Shown: positions 8,226 to 17,139 of the stretch, in pieces | Layout of the letters: every line of letters starts with the position of its first letter | How positions within the stretch are numbered: position 1 is the first letter of the stretch | Assembly: GCF_902459535.1 (NCBI RefSeq) | Contig: NZ_LR699553.1 | Span: 3,782,001-3,846,000 of the forward strand | Origin: Paraburkholderia dioscoreae | GTDB taxonomy: Bacteria > Pseudomonadota > Gammaproteobacteria > Burkholderiales > Burkholderiaceae | Direction: 5' to 3' | DNA length: 64,000 nucleotides | Translations under genes and position numbers: made by a program | The notes under the pieces: model-generated | What the model was told of the DNA's origin: nothing | The model's database searches: none | The model's input: only the letters and a program-made list of their open reading frames with translations

Positions 8226-9773
8226 ATGTCCGCACGCGCAGACCGCGCTACGGCGCACGCGGCGGACCTCGACGAGGCGCGCGACGAGCGCTACGCCAAC
8301 CCGTTCGCCCCGCCCGACGAAACCGAAGCCGCCGCCGAGGCTCGCCCGCGTTCGCTGTTCGGTGAGATTCTCGACTGGATGCTGGCGCCGCTGCTGCTGC
8401 TTTGGCCGATGAGCCTTGCCGTCACCTATCTGGTCGCCAAGTCGATCGCGAACGGCCCGTTCGACCGCGCGCTGGAAACCGACGCTTACGTGCTTGCCCG
8501 GCAGATTCATCCGGTCAACGGCGTGGCGGAGTTGTCGCTGCCCGATTCCACGCGCGACTTTCTGCGCGCCGACAATGTGGACAGCGTGTTCTACCAGGTG
8601 CTCGGCACGCGCGGCGAACTGGTGGGCGGCGAGCGCGACATGCCGCTGCCGCACGAGGAAGACCGGCCGCAGCCGGGTCTCGTCGAATTTCGCGACGATG
8701 TGTTGCGCGGCAACGATATCCGCGTCGCCTACACGACCGTCGAGTTTCCGCAGACGCCCGGCGCGCAGCCCGTGCTGGTACAGGTGGCAGAAACGCTCGA
8801 CAAGCGCAGCCAGCTTGCCAACGACATCATCAAAGGCGTGATCCTGCCGCAGTTCGTGATTCTGCCGCTCGCAATCCTGCTGGTGTGGTTCGGCCTCTCG
8901 CGCGGTCTCGCGCCGCTGCACGCGCTGCAAGCGCACATCCGCGCGCGCCGCCCGGACGACCTTTCGCCGCTGGAAGCGCGCCGCGCGCCGCCCGAAATCG
9001 AGCCCCTCGTGACCTCGTTCAACGATCTGCTGACGCGCCTCGAACAGAACATGGAGTTGCAAAAGCGCTTTATCGCCGACGCCGCGCATCAGATGAAAAC
9101 GCCGCTGGCCGGCCTGCGCACCCAAGCCGAACTGGCGTTGCGCCAGGACGCCTCCACCGAAGTGCATCGCTCGCTCGAACAGATCGCCACCAGTTCGGAG
9201 CAAGCCGCGCGACTCGTCACGCAGTTGCTGGCGCTGGCGCGCGCGGAAAATCGCATGTCGGGGCAGATCTTCACGCCGGTCGAGGTGACGGAAGTGGCGC
9301 GCAGCGCCGTGCGCGACTGGGTTCAGGCCGCACTCGCCAAGCAGATGGATCTGGGCTACGAAGCGCCTGACGAACCCGTCGAAGTCGACGGCAATCCGGT
9401 CATGCTGCGCGAAATGCTGTCGAATCTGATCGACAACGCCATCCGCTATACGCCGCCGGGCGGGCGCATCACGGTCAGGGTGAGGCACGACGCGCCAGAG
9501 AGGCTCGTGCATCTGGAAGTCGAGGATACCGGGCTCGGTATTCCGGTGGCCGAGCGTTCGCGGGTGATCGAGCGCTTCTACCGGATTCTCGGACGCGAGG
9601 GCGACGGCAGCGGCCTGGGGCTTGCGATCGTCCGCGAGATCGCGACCATGCATGGCGGCGAGCTGATGATCGACGACAACGTCTATCAAACCTCGCCGCG
9701 GCTGGCCGGCACGCTCGTACGCGTCAGTTTGCACGTGCATGAGCGGGGCGGGACTTACCCTAACGCGTCCTGA
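8226..9773 (+). CDS. Sensor histidine kinase (TctE-like, 2CSK_N type)
   Basis: A 515-residue inner-membrane kinase. TM1 lies at about 52-75 and TM2 at about 203-226, with a periplasmic sensor of about 130 residues between them. A HAMP-like linker is followed by the H-box ADAAHQMKTPLAGLRTQ (His about 287), N-box LREMLSNLIDNAIRYTPPGG, and G boxes EDTGLGIP and DGSGLGLAIVRE. The sensor and N-terminus resemble kinases of the TctE group that detect carboxylates. It forms an operon with the response regulator. The transporter gene downstream on the same strand may be its target; the ligand is not known. Confidence 0.93.
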   Translation: MSARADRATAHAADLDEARDERYANPFAPPDETEAAAEARPRSLFGEILDWMLAPLLLLWPMSLAVTYLVAKSIANGPFDRALETDAYVLARQIHPVNGVAELSLPDSTRDFLRADNVDSVFYQVLGTRGELVGGERDMPLPHEEDRPQPGLVEFRDDVLRGNDIRVAYTTVEFPQTPGAQPVLVQVAETLDKRSQLANDIIKGVILPQFVILPLAILLVWFGLSRGLAPLHALQAHIRARRPDDLSPLEARRAPPEIEPLVTSFNDLLTRLEQNMELQKRFIADAAHQMKTPLAGLRTQAELALRQDASTEVHRSLEQIATSSEQAARLVTQLLALARAENRMSGQIFTPVEVTEVARSAVRDWVQAALAKQMDLGYEAPDEPVEVDGNPVMLREMLSNLIDNAIRYTPPGGRITVRVRHDAPERLVHLEVEDTGLGIPVAERSRVIERFYRILGREGDGSGLGLAIVREIATMHGGELMIDDNVYQTSPRLAGTLVRVSLHVHERGGTYPNAS

Positions 9774-9788
9774 TCACGCAAACGCGCA

Positions 9789-9804
9789 ATCTCAATATTG
9801 AGAT
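9789..9804. promoter_or_regulatory. 16-bp perfect palindrome before the MHS transporter
   Basis: ATCTCAATATTGAGAT is a perfect palindrome 16 bp after the kinase stop. A related imperfect copy, ATCAATATTGGAGAT, lies at about 9969-9983 right at the transporter start. Such paired CAATATTG sites in an AT-rich patch are operator-like. Which regulator binds is not shown. Confidence 0.5.
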
Positions 9805-9990
9805 AATTAAGCGGTCTGTTAGGCGAATTTAAAGTCAGGTTAGCTGATTTTTAACGAAATCCGCCGATACACGTCAAACCACAATTTCGCCCCGCCACGT
9901 CAGTACACCGTAAGTTTCCACTCCAATAATCGGTTTCACGGGAACGCCGTCACCGGCAGACCGCGTGCATATCAATATTGGAGATGACAT

Positions 9991-11649
9991 ATGGCTACCG
10001 TTGGCGGGCAAATCTCGCACGTGCCGATGACGAACGAAGAGAAGCGGGTAATCTTCGCCTCGTCGCTGGGTACGGTTTTCGAGTGGTACGACTTCTATCT
10101 GGCCGGTTCGCTTGCGGCCTTCATCAGCAAGAGCTTCTTTTCCGGCGTCAATCCGACCGCCGGCTTCATCTTCACGCTGCTCAGCTTCGCCGCCGGCTTC
10201 GCGGTCCGGCCGTTCGGCGCGATCGTGTTCGGGCGGCTCGGCGATCTGGTCGGACGCAAGTACACGTTCCTCGTGACGATCGTGATCATGGGTCTGTCGA
10301 CGTTCCTCGTCGGTTTTCTGCCGGGCTACGCGGCGATCGGCATTGCTTCGCCGGTGATCTTCATCGCCATGCGGATGCTGCAGGGCCTCGCGCTCGGCGG
10401 CGAATACGGCGGCGCGGCCACCTACGTGGCCGAACATGCGCCGGCGGGACGCCGCGGCTTCTATACGGCCTGGATCCAGACGACCGCCACGCTCGGCCTG
10501 TTCCTGTCGCTGCTGGTGATTCTCGGCGTGCGCACGCTAATGGGTGAAGACGCGTTTGGTGCCTGGGGCTGGCGCATTCCGTTTGTCGCGTCGATCATCC
10601 TGCTGGGCGTGTCGGTGTGGATTCGTCTGCAACTGCATGAATCGCCGGTGTTCGAGCGCATCAAGGCCGAAGGCAAGACCTCCAAGGCGCCGCTGTCCGA
10701 AGCGTTCGGCCAGTGGAAGAACCTGAAAGTCGTGATTCTCGCGCTGATCGGGCTGACCGCCGGCCAGGCCGTGGTCTGGTACACGGGCCAGTTCTACACG
10801 CTGTTCTTCCTGACGCAGACGCTGAAGGTGGACGGCAGCAGCGCCAACATCATGATCGCCATCGCGCTCCTGATCGGCACGCCGTTCTTCCTGTTCTTCG
10901 GCTCGCTGTCGGATCGTATCGGCCGCAAGCCGATCATCATGGCCGGCCTGCTGATCGCCGCATGCACGTACTTCCCGCTGTTCAAGGCGCTGGCGCACTA
11001 CACCAACCCGGCGCTGGAAACCGCAACGGCGAAGGCGCCGATCGTCGTGATCGCGAATCCGGACGAGTGCTCGTTCCAGTTCAACCCGGTCGGCACCTCG
11101 AAGTTCACGAGTTCCTGCGACATCGCCAAGAGCGCGCTCTCGAAGGCCGGCCTGAACTACGAGAACGTCGCCGCGCCGGCGGGCACGCTCGCGGAGATCA
11201 AGGTCGGCGATACGGTGGTCAACACGTATGACGGCAAGGCCGCCGACGCCAAGGATCGGGGCAAGGCGTTCGACACGACCCTCGCGACGACGCTGAAGAC
11301 CGCGGGTTATCCGCCAAAGGCCGATCCGTCGCAGATCAACTGGCCGATGAGCGTGGTGATCCTGACGATCCTCGTGATCTACGTGACGATGGTCTACGGT
11401 CCGATCGCGGCCATGCTGGTGGAAATGTTCCCGACGCGCATTCGCTACACCTCGATGTCGCTGCCGTATCACATCGGCAATGGCTGGTTCGGCGGCTTCC
11501 TGCCGGCCACCGCGTTCGCGATCGTGGCGGCGAAGGGCAATATCTACTCCGGGCTGTGGTATCCGATCGTGATCGCGCTCATTACCTTCGTGATTGGCAT
11601 GCTGTTCGTCAAGGAAACCAAGGACTCGGACATCTACGCGAGGGACTGA
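9991..11649 (+). CDS. MFS transporter, metabolite:H+ symporter (MHS) family, with a large extracytoplasmic loop
   Basis: A 552-residue transporter, about 100 residues longer than typical MHS members. The N-terminal half shows GTVFEWYDFYLAGSLA, FGRLGDLVGRKYTF and RMLQGLALGGEYGGAATYVAEHAP, all MHS signatures; the C-terminal half starts SLSDRIGRKPII. Between late membrane segments, residues about 338-449 form a hydrophilic insert with two cysteines (NPDECSF and TSSCDIA) and no membrane span, presumably periplasmic. The MHS family usually carries organic acids or zwitterions with protons; the substrate is not identifiable. A GGAG lies before ATG 9991. Position suggests control by the adjacent two-component system. 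Confidence 0.9.
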   Translation: MATVGGQISHVPMTNEEKRVIFASSLGTVFEWYDFYLAGSLAAFISKSFFSGVNPTAGFIFTLLSFAAGFAVRPFGAIVFGRLGDLVGRKYTFLVTIVIMGLSTFLVGFLPGYAAIGIASPVIFIAMRMLQGLALGGEYGGAATYVAEHAPAGRRGFYTAWIQTTATLGLFLSLLVILGVRTLMGEDAFGAWGWRIPFVASIILLGVSVWIRLQLHESPVFERIKAEGKTSKAPLSEAFGQWKNLKVVILALIGLTAGQAVVWYTGQFYTLFFLTQTLKVDGSSANIMIAIALLIGTPFFLFFGSLSDRIGRKPIIMAGLLIAACTYFPLFKALAHYTNPALETATAKAPIVVIANPDECSFQFNPVGTSKFTSSCDIAKSALSKAGLNYENVAAPAGTLAEIKVGDTVVNTYDGKAADAKDRGKAFDTTLATTLKTAGYPPKADPSQINWPMSVVILTILVIYVTMVYGPIAAMLVEMFPTRIRYTSMSLPYHIGNGWFGGFLPATAFAIVAAKGNIYSGLWYPIVIALITFVIGMLFVKETKDSDIYARD

Positions 11650-11694
11650 AACGCCTGATGCCCACAGCAACCTGAAAAAGTTGCGCGCCGGGGG

Positions 11695-11723
11695 TTGACA
11701 GCCTCCGGCGCCATCCGCATAAT
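11695..11723 (+). promoter_or_regulatory. Promoter of tRNA-Met
   Basis: TTGACA (11695-11700) and CATAAT (11718-11723) are separated by 17 bp and lie 12 bp before the tRNA 5' end, a near-consensus housekeeping-sigma promoter. Confidence 0.85.
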
Positions 11724-11735
11724 CTCGCTTCTTTC

Positions 11736-11812
<77 letters not shown>

Positions 11813-11818
11813 GTTGCA

Positions 11819-11862
11819 AAAAAAAGCCGCTGATCCGCAAGGTTCAGCGGCTTTTTTGTTTT
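11819..11862 (+). terminator. Rho-independent terminator after tRNA-Met
   Basis: AGCCGCTGA and TCAGCGGCT form a nine-bp stem preceded by an A-run and followed by TTTTTTGTTTT. It begins a few bases after the tRNA CCA end. Confidence 0.93.
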
Positions 11863-11897
11863 GGCTTTCCAAATCGCAACTTCAAGGAGGTTTCTTG

Positions 11898-12248
11898 ATG
11901 ACGTTCCGCACCGCCATGCTCGCCGTGGCCGCCGTTTCCATCACGTTTCTCGGCGGCACTGCCGCGTCGGCCGCCCAGGCCCAGACACCGTCCGACAGCC
12001 AGTGGCGCACGAGCGCGACCACCCTCTCCACGCTGCTGCAGGACGGCTACAAGATCGTCGCGGTCGTCAACGGCGCCCACGGCAACGCCGGCCCGGCCGA
12101 AACGATTTTCGTCCAGCGTGATCAGAGCGCCTTCAAATGTATCGACCCGCAGCAGCCTGACGCGAAAACGAAAACGTCCGTCGCGCCGCCGGCATGTTTC
12201 GAACTCGTGCCGCCGTCGGGAGCGGCCGGAGTCTCCGGAACGAACTAG
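11898..12248 (+). CDS. Small secreted protein of unknown function
   Basis: A 116-residue protein with a Sec signal peptide (MTFRTAMLAVAAVSITFLGGTAASAAQAQ; cleavage probably near residues 25-30). The mature part contains LSTLLQDGYKIVAVVNGAHGNAGPAETIFVQRDQSAFKC and two cysteines (SAFKC and PPACFE) that could pair. The start is set by a perfect AAGGAGG at 11884-11890, seven bases before ATG. No family recognised. It lies between a tRNA terminator and a terminator for the convergent phospholipase gene. Confidence 0.8.
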   Translation: MTFRTAMLAVAAVSITFLGGTAASAAQAQTPSDSQWRTSATTLSTLLQDGYKIVAVVNGAHGNAGPAETIFVQRDQSAFKCIDPQQPDAKTKTSVAPPACFELVPPSGAAGVSGTN

Positions 12249-12269
12249 CCGCGCTTATCCAGGCATGAC

Positions 12270-12305
12270 GCAAAAAAGGGAGTCAGCGCGAGGCTGACTC
12301 CCTGT
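12270..12305 (-). terminator. Terminator for the phospholipase C gene
   Basis: GGGAGTCAGC (12278-12287) pairs with GCTGACTCCC (12293-12302). The T-run is on the minus-strand 3' side (CCCTTTTTTG), so it ends the minus-strand gene; it may also serve the convergent plus-strand gene. Confidence 0.88.
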
Positions 12306-12348
12306 GAAGTGCCACTTCTTGCGCTCCTCGCGCGGTCCTGCTGCTGCC

Positions 12349-14490
12349 TTAACTCGTCACGCCCATTGCCGGGTCGCTGACGCTATCCTTGCCGGTTTCG
12401 ATACGGCCGGCAAAACGCCGCGAAAACCCACCGGCCGCGCTCAGCGTGAAGTCGTACCAGCCACCCACGGCGCCGGTCGACCAGTACGGCTCGACCTGCA
12501 TCCCCGCCGGCACCGCATACGTCCACGGACCGTCGCTGCGATACGCGTTCGACGTCACCGTGACGTTGGCGACCGCATTGCCCGTATTCATGATCGTCAG
12601 ATAGACGGCGTTGTTGACCACGTCGTAGCAGACGCGCACTTCCGGATTCGGTCCGGTCGCCACCGTGGCGACATTTCCCTGAAACGAACGATGGAACCCG
12701 TTCGGTCCTAGCACCCATAGACTGTAGTTACCATGGTCGTCGGCGAGCGCGCTCCATGAGTCCGACAGTTCCTTGCCGGCTTCGACGGTATAGCGGCGCG
12801 GCACGCGGTCGAGATGCAACTGGTCGTACACATGGAAAACCGCGCCCGCCGTGCCCGTGTTGCTGAAGACCAGCCAGATCAGGCCATCCTGCACGTCGGC
12901 GTTGGCACTCACATGCAGCAGATACGGCAGCGCGCGCGACGGTCGCGACATCAGCACCTGCTGCGGCATCTGCTGACTGGCCGCCGACGGCACCGGCACC
13001 GCGCCGAGCGCGCTCTGCTGCGTGTTCTGCGCGTCCGCCTGGGCCTTGCTCGGGGCCGCTGGCAGCGAAGCCGGCGGCGCGTCGTTCGGATTGCGGAAGT
13101 TGAACGCCGACGTGAGGTCGCCGCACACCGCGCGCCGCCACGGGCTGATATTGGTTTCGGTCACACCGAAACGCTGCTCGAGGAAACGCAACACAGAAGT
13201 GTGATCGAACACCTGCGAGTTCACCCAACCGCCGGTGCTCCACGGCGATACGACGAACATCGGCACGCGCGGCCCTGGGCCGAAACATTGTCCGTCCGGC
13301 ACGATCGGCGACGAATCACCCGGCGGGTTGGCTTTCGTGAAATATTCGTACTGCGTGTCCACGGTCGACTTGCCGGCAAACGTGCCGTCCGCATTTTTGC
13401 TCGGCGCATCGGGCGGCGGCATGTGATCGAAGAAGCAGTCGTTCTCGTCGTAATTGACGAACAGCACCGTCTTGCTCCACACGTCGGGGTTCGCGGTCAA
13501 CGTGTCGAGCAGCAGTTGCAGATAGTAGGCGCCCTGCCCCGGCGTCGAGGCGCCCGGGTGTTCACAGTACGCCTGCGGCGACACGATCCAGCTCACTTGC
13601 GGCATTTGCCCTGCGGCGATGTCGTCTTTCAACGCCTGCAGGAAACCGCCGTCGGGCATCGTATTACCGATGCCCTTGTACAGCGGCGCCACCGCTTCGA
13701 GCGACTGCGTGTACGGCAGCAACGGCGAGCCGGGCAGCGTCTCGTTGACCTTGCGATAGGTCGCGAAGCCGGCGAGCGAATTATCCGTATAGTTGTCCGG
13801 CATGTTCTGGTAGACCTTCCAGCTCACGCCCGCTGCCTGCAGGCGCTCGGGATAAGTCGTCCACGTCAGGCCGGTGGCGGAAGCGCCGAGGCCATCCCAG
13901 CCGTCGTTGTTGACCACCGGATTGGCGCCCGCGCTCGCGCCGTTGGTGCCGGTCCACAAGAAAATGCGATTGGAGTTGGTGCCGCCATGCAGCGAGCAGT
14001 GATAGGCGTCGCAGATCGTGAACGCGTTCGCCAACGCGACATGGAACGGCACGTCGGCCTGGTTGAGATAACCCATCGACACATCGCCCTTGGCCTTCGG
14101 CCATTGCGTCATGCGTCCGCTGTCCCAGGCCTGATGCGCGTCGCTCCACGAATGCGGACCACCGGCGAGCAGCGCGTTGCCTTGCGTGCTGTCGAGATGG
14201 AACGGCAGCACGGTGCGCGTACCGTCGTTCTGCTGAAACACGGTCGTGCCGCCGAGCTGGGGAATCGCGAAGCGGTCGCTAAAGCCGCGCACGCCCGGTA
14301 GCGTGCCGAAATAATGGTCGAACGATCGGTTCTCCTGCATGAAGATGACGACATGCTGCACGTCGTTGATGGTGCCGGTCGTGTTGTTCGCGGGAATCGC
14401 CAGCGCGCGGCGAATCGCGGGTGGGAACAGGCCGAGCGCGGCAGCGCCCGCGGCGCTGCGCAGGAAGGTACGGCGGTCCAGTGAGGTCAT
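12349..14490 (-). CDS. Phosphocholine-preferring phospholipase C, Tat-exported
   Basis: About 713 residues. The N-terminus MTSLDRRTFLRSAAGAAALGLF is a twin-arginine signal, so the enzyme is probably exported folded. The catalytic domain begins TINDVQHVVIFMQENRSFDHYFGTLPGVRGF, the hallmark of the acid-phosphatase-superfamily bacterial phospholipases C (PlcN/PlcH group), and continues with NYDENDCFFDHMPPPD and VPMFVVSPWSTGGWVNSQVFDHTSVLRFLE. The last 200 residues contain two beta-rich C-terminal phospholipase C repeats (LPYLLHVSANADVQDGLIWLVFSNTG... and NPEVRVCYDVVNNAVYLTIMNTG...). It would cleave phospholipid head groups for phosphate or membrane remodelling. ATG 14488-14490 was preferred because the Tat motif follows at once. 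Confidence 0.92.
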   Translation of the reverse strand: MTSLDRRTFLRSAAGAAALGLFPPAIRRALAIPANNTTGTINDVQHVVIFMQENRSFDHYFGTLPGVRGFSDRFAIPQLGGTTVFQQNDGTRTVLPFHLDSTQGNALLAGGPHSWSDAHQAWDSGRMTQWPKAKGDVSMGYLNQADVPFHVALANAFTICDAYHCSLHGGTNSNRIFLWTGTNGASAGANPVVNNDGWDGLGASATGLTWTTYPERLQAAGVSWKVYQNMPDNYTDNSLAGFATYRKVNETLPGSPLLPYTQSLEAVAPLYKGIGNTMPDGGFLQALKDDIAAGQMPQVSWIVSPQAYCEHPGASTPGQGAYYLQLLLDTLTANPDVWSKTVLFVNYDENDCFFDHMPPPDAPSKNADGTFAGKSTVDTQYEYFTKANPPGDSSPIVPDGQCFGPGPRVPMFVVSPWSTGGWVNSQVFDHTSVLRFLEQRFGVTETNISPWRRAVCGDLTSAFNFRNPNDAPPASLPAAPSKAQADAQNTQQSALGAVPVPSAASQQMPQQVLMSRPSRALPYLLHVSANADVQDGLIWLVFSNTGTAGAVFHVYDQLHLDRVPRRYTVEAGKELSDSWSALADDHGNYSLWVLGPNGFHRSFQGNVATVATGPNPEVRVCYDVVNNAVYLTIMNTGNAVANVTVTSNAYRSDGPWTYAVPAGMQVEPYWSTGAVGGWYDFTLSAAGGFSRRFAGRIETGKDSVSDPAMGVTS

Positions 14491-14589
14491 GTTTGGTGTG
14501 TTGGGATCGTCAGAATCTGTGCGCTTGCGTGGCCGCCGTATGGGACGGCCGGAAGGTCGACATAACAGGCGCACGCGGCAGGGGTCGCG

Positions 14590-14937
14590 TCAGGGCGCGC
14601 AGACAAGCTGCGTGTTCTGCAACGGTTGCACGGCACTCGCCCCCGACGCGGCGCACGCGCCGGAAGCGGGTGCCGCGACGATCGCCACCGCTGCGCTCGC
14701 GCCGCCCGCGCCGGCCGGCGCGCTGTTGGCTGCCGGGGCAGCGCCGTTCGCGGCGCTGGTGCCGTTGCCGCCGCTTGAGCCGCTTGAGCCGCCATCGCAG
14801 CCGGCCAGCGTGACGCACACCGCGCACAAGGCCGCCGCTGCAAGCAGCCCGCGCTTCGCCGCCTCGCCGCAGCGCGCGAGAGCCTCACCTATCTCATGCG
14901 CCTCGCGCACCTTCGAACAGGAAGTGGTCGGGTTCAT
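14590..14937 (-). CDS. Small putative lipoprotein
   Basis: A 115-residue protein with a hydrophobic stretch ending in a lipobox (ALCAVCVTLAGC, Cys about 47) followed by a Gly/Ser/Ala-rich linker and a short C-terminus with two cysteines (SGACAAS; QLVCAP). The n-region before the hydrophobic core is unusually long, about 30 residues (MNPTTSCSKVREAHEIGEAL). No domain recognised. It lies 13 bp downstream of the phosphodiesterase-like gene and 99 bp upstream of the phospholipase gene, so all three are probably one operon. Confidence 0.6.
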   Translation of the reverse strand: MNPTTSCSKVREAHEIGEALARCGEAAKRGLLAAAALCAVCVTLAGCDGGSSGSSGGNGTSAANGAAPAANSAPAGAGGASAAVAIVAAPASGACAASGASAVQPLQNTQLVCAP

Positions 14938-14950
14938 TGCGGAACTCCGT

Positions 14951-17041
14951 TTAGTGGATCAGGGTGGAGAGCGGTTGCCCGGAACCGTAGACCGACTGCA
15001 ACTCGGCTTCAGTGACGATACGGGTCCAAAGCGCGAGATCGCTGAATGCCTGTACGTCCGGCGGCGTGGCCGCGCACTCGCCAACGGTGTACGGTGGGCT
15101 GTCGTTACAGGCATTCATGTAGTAGCGGCCCGTGCCGTCCTCGTTGAGCCCGAACACGCCGAGACCCGGCAGCTTGGCGATGTTCACGCTCAACGTCTGG
15201 CCCAGCACCTTCTGCTCGCCTAGCACCGGGTCGAAGATGTACGCGTTGATCGTCTTCGCGGCGGTGTCGATGCTCAGCGCGAGATACGTCCATTTGTTCG
15301 CACTGACGTTCAGGCTGTTGATGTCGTTGCGCGTACTGCCGTCGCCGACATTGAAGCGGATGTTGCAGCTCGTGCCCGAGCCGGGGAACAGACCGATCGC
15401 GATGCCCGCATTGCCGCCCGAGTAGTAGTTCTTGTTCGAGAACACCGGCGTGCCATTGCCCGTGAGATTTGCGCACGACGTATAGAACCAGAAGCCGATC
15501 GTGAACTGCGCATGCGTCGTCACGTCGTCGATCTGCGCGAGCTTGTAGCCGTCGAAACCATTGCTGTCGACCGTGTGCGTGTCGATCTGCAGGCCCTTGC
15601 CGCCGAACGGGTCGGCGACGAGTGTGCCGGCGTCGGCGTCCGCGGCCCACGGAGCCATCGTGCTGGCATTCAGACGGTCCGCCGGCGGCAGTGCGCCGAA
15701 CGGGTAGTAGCTGCTCAACCCCGTGGTCAGCGTGGTGGCCAACGGCGGCGGCGGGGGCGGCGGAGGCGGAGGTTGCACGTACACGACCTGGGTGATGGTC
15801 GAGAGCGGCGCGCTGCCGGCCACCACGGTGTAGTTGAACGGGTACACGCCGGTGGTCGTCAGACCGAGCTGGTTGTCGGTGTAGGTTGCCGTGCCGGCAG
15901 GCAGGCTCGCAATCACGCTACCGTTGCGCAGCACGCTGATCGCGCCGCTGGCCGGCGCCGTCCACTTCAGCACGAGGCTGGCGTTGTCGCTGCCGGTCGT
16001 GCCGAGCAGTTGCGAGACCGGCGTGGCGCCGAGCAGTTGGCCGCCGTCGAGCGCATAGGACGCAGCGTCCGGCAGTGCGCCCTGATAGGCGAGCAGCGTC
16101 GGCGTGACGTCTGCGATGCTGGCGCGCGTGTAAAGCGCGGCCATCGTCGCCGGCGCGGCGGTGTTGCCGAGGCGCGCGTTCGGCGTCTGGTTCAGCGCGA
16201 TAAAGCTGGTCGACTCCGGCGGCAGCGGCAATCCGTCGGTGCCGCCGGCCGCGTTCAGCCCGTGACCGGCGGTCACCATGACGAGCCAGCTCTCGTTGCT
16301 GCGTTTGGCGGTTTCGCCGATCAACGTGCCGACCGCGGCATCCAGTTGCACCAGCGTGTTCGCATAGTTCGTCGATGCGAGGCCGGTGTTGAGCGCGGCG
16401 TCCTGCGCCGAATGGTATTGCGCGACCACGAACGAATAGCCGTTGCCGATCATGCCGGCGCCGGTCTGTGTCACACAGGTATCGACCGATGCGCAGTTCA
16501 CCAGCGTGTTCAGGTAGCCGGCATTCTGATCCGGGCTCAACAGGGCCGCGAGGCTTTCCGAATCGACGACCGCGCCCGTCGAACCGGCGCCCGCGCTCTT
16601 GAGCCTCTGGAACACGGTACTGCTGTGCAGAGCCTGATTGGGCGCGTCGGAATTGATCTGGTGACGGTCCGCCCATGTGCCGGTGAGCACCGAGGCCCAG
16701 CCTGGCGTGTCGAGGTTCGGCTGCTGCGACAGCGTGCCGTTGACGCCGCCGCTATAGGCGGGCGCCACGGTCAGTTTGGCGAGGTTCGGCAGCTTGCCAC
16801 CGGCGATGCCCGCACTCAGCGCGCTATACGTCACGCCGTCCAGTTCGATCAGCAGCATTTTTCTGGCGGGCGGCGCCGTGCCTGCCGCCGGTGTGCTGGC
16901 GGGCGTGCCGCCCGCACCGTTGTTGACGTTACCGCTGCCCGACTGCGAAGCGCCGCCGCAGCCGCTCAGCGCTGCCGTTGCGCCGAGAGCGCCGAGCAAC
17001 GCCAGGCCGCATGCGAATTGCGCGACGGTGTGCCGTGTCAT
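14951..17041 (-). CDS. Alkaline-phosphatase-superfamily lipoprotein with C-terminal LamG/concanavalin-like domain
   Basis: A 696-residue lipoprotein: signal peptide with lipobox AALSGC (Cys about 28), low-complexity linker, then a type I phosphodiesterase/nucleotide-pyrophosphatase domain (about 60-350) starting KMLLIELDGVTYSAL. The nucleophile-like Thr112 is in LDTPGWASVLTG. The segment normally reading SDHG reads TAGHG (259-260), so a usual metal-binding Asp is Gly. An Ig-like region (about 355-430), a run of ten prolines and a LamG/lectin-like domain (about 450-690, IGFWFYTSC, LALSIDTAAKTINAYIFD) follow. It heads the cluster with the lipoprotein and phospholipase C. Enzymatic activity is uncertain. 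Confidence 0.82.
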   Translation of the reverse strand: MTRHTVAQFACGLALLGALGATAALSGCGGASQSGSGNVNNGAGGTPASTPAAGTAPPARKMLLIELDGVTYSALSAGIAGGKLPNLAKLTVAPAYSGGVNGTLSQQPNLDTPGWASVLTGTWADRHQINSDAPNQALHSSTVFQRLKSAGAGSTGAVVDSESLAALLSPDQNAGYLNTLVNCASVDTCVTQTGAGMIGNGYSFVVAQYHSAQDAALNTGLASTNYANTLVQLDAAVGTLIGETAKRSNESWLVMVTAGHGLNAAGGTDGLPLPPESTSFIALNQTPNARLGNTAAPATMAALYTRASIADVTPTLLAYQGALPDAASYALDGGQLLGATPVSQLLGTTGSDNASLVLKWTAPASGAISVLRNGSVIASLPAGTATYTDNQLGLTTTGVYPFNYTVVAGSAPLSTITQVVYVQPPPPPPPPPPLATTLTTGLSSYYPFGALPPADRLNASTMAPWAADADAGTLVADPFGGKGLQIDTHTVDSNGFDGYKLAQIDDVTTHAQFTIGFWFYTSCANLTGNGTPVFSNKNYYSGGNAGIAIGLFPGSGTSCNIRFNVGDGSTRNDINSLNVSANKWTYLALSIDTAAKTINAYIFDPVLGEQKVLGQTLSVNIAKLPGLGVFGLNEDGTGRYYMNACNDSPPYTVGECAATPPDVQAFSDLALWTRIVTEAELQSVYGSGQPLSTLIH

Positions 17042-17139
17042 GTTGGTCCTCTCTTCGATGCCGATGTGCGCCGGACCATCCGGCGAGTCGGTGCAACGAT
17101 AGGGACCGCGGACGACGCGGGTATGTCGTTCTGCGCAAG

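Noticed and set aside
7488..9740. 750-codon minus-strand open frame opposite the histidine kinase
   Set aside because: It is antisense to a well-supported kinase gene, rich in Arg/His/Gln, with no domain; typical shadow of high-GC third-position bias.
12814..14301. 495-codon plus-strand open frame over the phospholipase gene
   Set aside because: Antisense shadow of a well-supported gene; no motif.
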